Assembly (NCBI GenBank): GCA_963801065.1 | Contig: CAWDDG010000008.1 | Coordinates: 310,001-374,000, forward strand | Reading direction: 5' to 3' | Length of the DNA: 64,000 nt | Source of the DNA: CAWDDG01 sp963801065 | GTDB taxonomy: Bacteria; Actinomycetota; Actinomycetes; Jiangellales; Jiangellaceae | Shown: positions 62,025-64,000 of the stretch, piece after piece | Layout: every line of letters starts with the position of its first letter | Position numbering within the stretch: the stretch's first letter is position 1 | Notes under the pieces: model-generated | The model's database searches: none | Seen by the model: the letters and a program-made list of their open reading frames with translations, nothing else | What the model was told of the DNA's origin: nothing | Made by a program: the position numbers and the translations under genes

Positions 62025-62795
62025 TCAGGGCTCGCGCCTCTCGACCCGAGTCCACCCGGTCCAACCACGCTCGGCGATCAGCTCCCGCAGCCGCGCGACC
62101 GCGGGGTGGGAAGCATCGGCGAACGAGTCCATCAGGCGGATGAACGCCGCGTCCGGCATGTGCTCGTCTTGCCAGTCCAGCTCCCCGCTGGCCGCCGCCT
62201 GCTCGAACAGCTCGCTCATCAGGTCGGCCGTCTCGCGCAGGAGCTCCTCGTCGGGCCAGTTCTCTGCGATCCGACCGATGAGCTGGTAGACACGGACGAT
62301 CTTCGGGTTGGCCAGCTGGGCCACCTTGTCGGCCATGATCGCCGGGAGTTCTTCCGGATATCGCGCCGCCATCAGGATCCAGGCATCTCGCTCGCCCTCG
62401 ATGGCCGCCTCCGGTGCTCCGGTGGCACGCAGGCGGTCCAGGTAGTCGACCACCTCCTTTGGGAGGGCCAACGAATCGCCGGAGCCCAGCTGCGCGATCC
62501 GCCGGCGGTGCTCCTGGAGGGCGCGGATCTGCGCACGTAGCTGCCGGTCGATCTCGGCGGTCGCGGCGGCGAACGTCTGCGGGTCGGCGTCGAGTAGCTC
62601 GCGGACCCGGGCCAGCGGGACGCCGGCCTCGGCCAGGGTGCGGATCCGGATGAGTCGCACGACTGCGGCGGCGTCGTAGGTCCGGTAGCCGGAGGCGTCC
62701 CGCTCGGGCTCTGGCAGCAGTCCGATCTGGTGGTAGTGCCGCACCGCGCGGATGGTCACCCCGGCGTAGGACGCCAGCCGTCCGATCGTCAGCAT
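62025..62795 (-). CDS. MerR-family transcriptional regulator
   Basis: 256 aa. MLTIGRLASYAGVTIRAVRH and YHQIGLLPEPERDASGYRTY form the MerR HTH; a coiled coil (ATAEIDRQLRAQIRALQEHR) and a C-terminal helical effector domain (TipAS-like length) follow. It lies 30 bp downstream of the exporter permease gene on the same strand and probably controls it in response to a drug-like compound. Confidence 0.92.
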   Translation of the reverse strand: MLTIGRLASYAGVTIRAVRHYHQIGLLPEPERDASGYRTYDAAAVVRLIRIRTLAEAGVPLARVRELLDADPQTFAAATAEIDRQLRAQIRALQEHRRRIAQLGSGDSLALPKEVVDYLDRLRATGAPEAAIEGERDAWILMAARYPEELPAIMADKVAQLANPKIVRVYQLIGRIAENWPDEELLRETADLMSELFEQAAASGELDWQDEHMPDAAFIRLMDSFADASHPAVARLRELIAERGWTGWTRVERREP

Positions 62796-62825
62796 GGCCT
62801 CAGCCTGCCCGAAGGAGACACATCG

Positions 62826-63588
62826 TCAACTGATCTTGCGGTGGTAGGTGGCCATGGCGAGGGCGTAGGCGACGATGAGGATGCCGAGGCACCAGGCGAG
62901 GGCGATCCAGATGTCGGTGCTGACTGGCTGCTGTGTGTACAGGTCGCGGATCGTGTTGACGATGGATGTCACCGGCTGGTTCTCGGCGAAGGCGCGCACC
63001 GGTCCGGGCATGGTTGCGGTGAGCACGAATGCCGAGCTGATGAACGGCAGGAAGATGAGCGGGTAGGAGAACGCGCCCGCGCCGTCCACGGTCTTCGCGG
63101 ACAGGCCGGCGATGACGGCGAGCCAGGTCAACGCCACAGTGAACAGGATCAGGATGCCGGTGACCGCGAGCCAGGCCAGCACTCCCGCGCCCGAGCGGAA
63201 GCCCATGAGGAGGGCGACGAGTACGACGACCACGACCGAGATCAGACTGGCGACCAGCGAGGTCAGCACGTGCGCCCACAGCAGGGATGAGCGTGCGATC
63301 GGCATGGACTGGAAGCGCTCGAAGATGCCGCTCTGCATGTCCGTTGAAGAGCCGGAAGGCGGTGTAGGAGATGCTCGAGGCGATCGTGATGAGCAGGATG
63401 CCGGGTAGCAGGTAGTTCACGTACTGGTCCGACCCGGTGCTGATCGCGCCGCCGAACACGTAGACGAACAGCAGCATGAGGGCGATCGGCATGATCGTGG
63501 TCGTGATGATGGTGTCCGGGCTGCGCGTGATGTGGCGCAGGGTCCGTCCGGTCAGGAGGGCGGTGTCACCGAAGAAGCGCTTGGTCAT
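62826..63588 (-). CDS. ABC-2 type exporter permease, +1 frameshift
   Basis: Frame 1 (MTKRFFGDTALLTGRTLRHI to SSISYTAFRLFN) joins frame 2 (DMQSGIFERFQSMPIARSSL onward) after removal of one base at 63341-63342, giving 254 codons including stop. Six hydrophobic helices and the ABC-2 signature around MQSGIFERFQSMPIARSSLL match DrrB-like drug exporters. Works with the ATPase encoded upstream. Confidence 0.88.
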
Positions 63589-63597
63589 CGCTGTTCC

Positions 63598-64000
<403 letters not shown>

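Overview
The window is very GC-rich, gene-dense DNA from an actinobacterium. The order prfB - ftsE - ftsX - M23 peptidase - smpB, the divergent glgM/glgC pair, the WXG100 protein with an FHA-FtsK/SpoIIIE ATPase, DUF3039, the DUF222-type HNH protein, many GTG starts, leaderless promoters and a tmRNA tag ending in ALAA all fit. I lean towards Propionibacteriales (Nocardioides/Kribbella-like) but the sequence alone does not fix the genus.

Layout. 1-3.2 kb: molybdenum oxidoreductase (cut by the left edge), two small genes and fdhD. 3.2-6.2 kb: glycogen genes (glgM-type synthase, GNAT, glgC). 6.2-13 kb: DUF2505, tryptophan 2,3-dioxygenase, the very large NAD-glutamate dehydrogenase and an ABM-like protein. 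13.2-15.2 kb: damaged ArsR-MFS pair under a palindromic operator. 15.2-19.8 kb: WXG100 protein convergent with an EssC/EccC-like ATPase. 20-24.6 kb: compact Tad pilus operon. 24.6-30.9 kb: prfB, LPXTG fragment, ftsEX, M23 peptidase, smpB, DUF3048 lipoprotein. 30.9-33.4 kb: long-chain acyl-CoA dehydrogenase and tmRNA (ssrA). 33.4-42 kb: DUF885, second M23 protein, SAM hydrolase, PheS-like protein, XdhC, sugar kinase, malic enzyme. 42-46 kb: HNH protein, HTH/Clp-N pair, epoxide hydrolase. 46.1-49.8 kb: iron ABC importer behind an IdeR-like box. 49.9-55.9 kb: YqgE, AroK-like kinase, DUF3039, MFS, LacI, thioredoxin behind a SigR-type promoter, IclR. 55.9-59.7 kb: secreted protein, Lrp, hpd, FAD-linked oxidase. 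59.7-62 kb: sparse stretch with an orphan PIN toxin and a Tiki/ChaN-like protein. 62-64 kb: MerR plus an ABC-2 exporter cut by the right edge.

How the genes connect. Trans-translation is represented by both smpB and ssrA, and ssrA shares an exact GGGAAT-N18-GTT promoter with trxA, which suggests joint control by a thiol-stress sigma factor. FtsE/FtsX with the coiled-coil M23 protein form a division hydrolase module; a second M23 protein has a perfect CRP-type site upstream. The iron importer is an overlapping three-gene operon. FdhD probably serves the FdhF-like enzyme.

Data quality. At least eight genes are interrupted, and nearly all breaks are single extra bases. Removing one base per break restores full-length families with an exact codon count (for example glutamate dehydrogenase 1635 aa, RF2 370 aa). 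Since prfB is essential, most of these breaks are probably sequencing or assembly errors; coordinates of those genes refer to the sequence as given. No rRNA, tRNA, CRISPR array or insertion sequence was seen.
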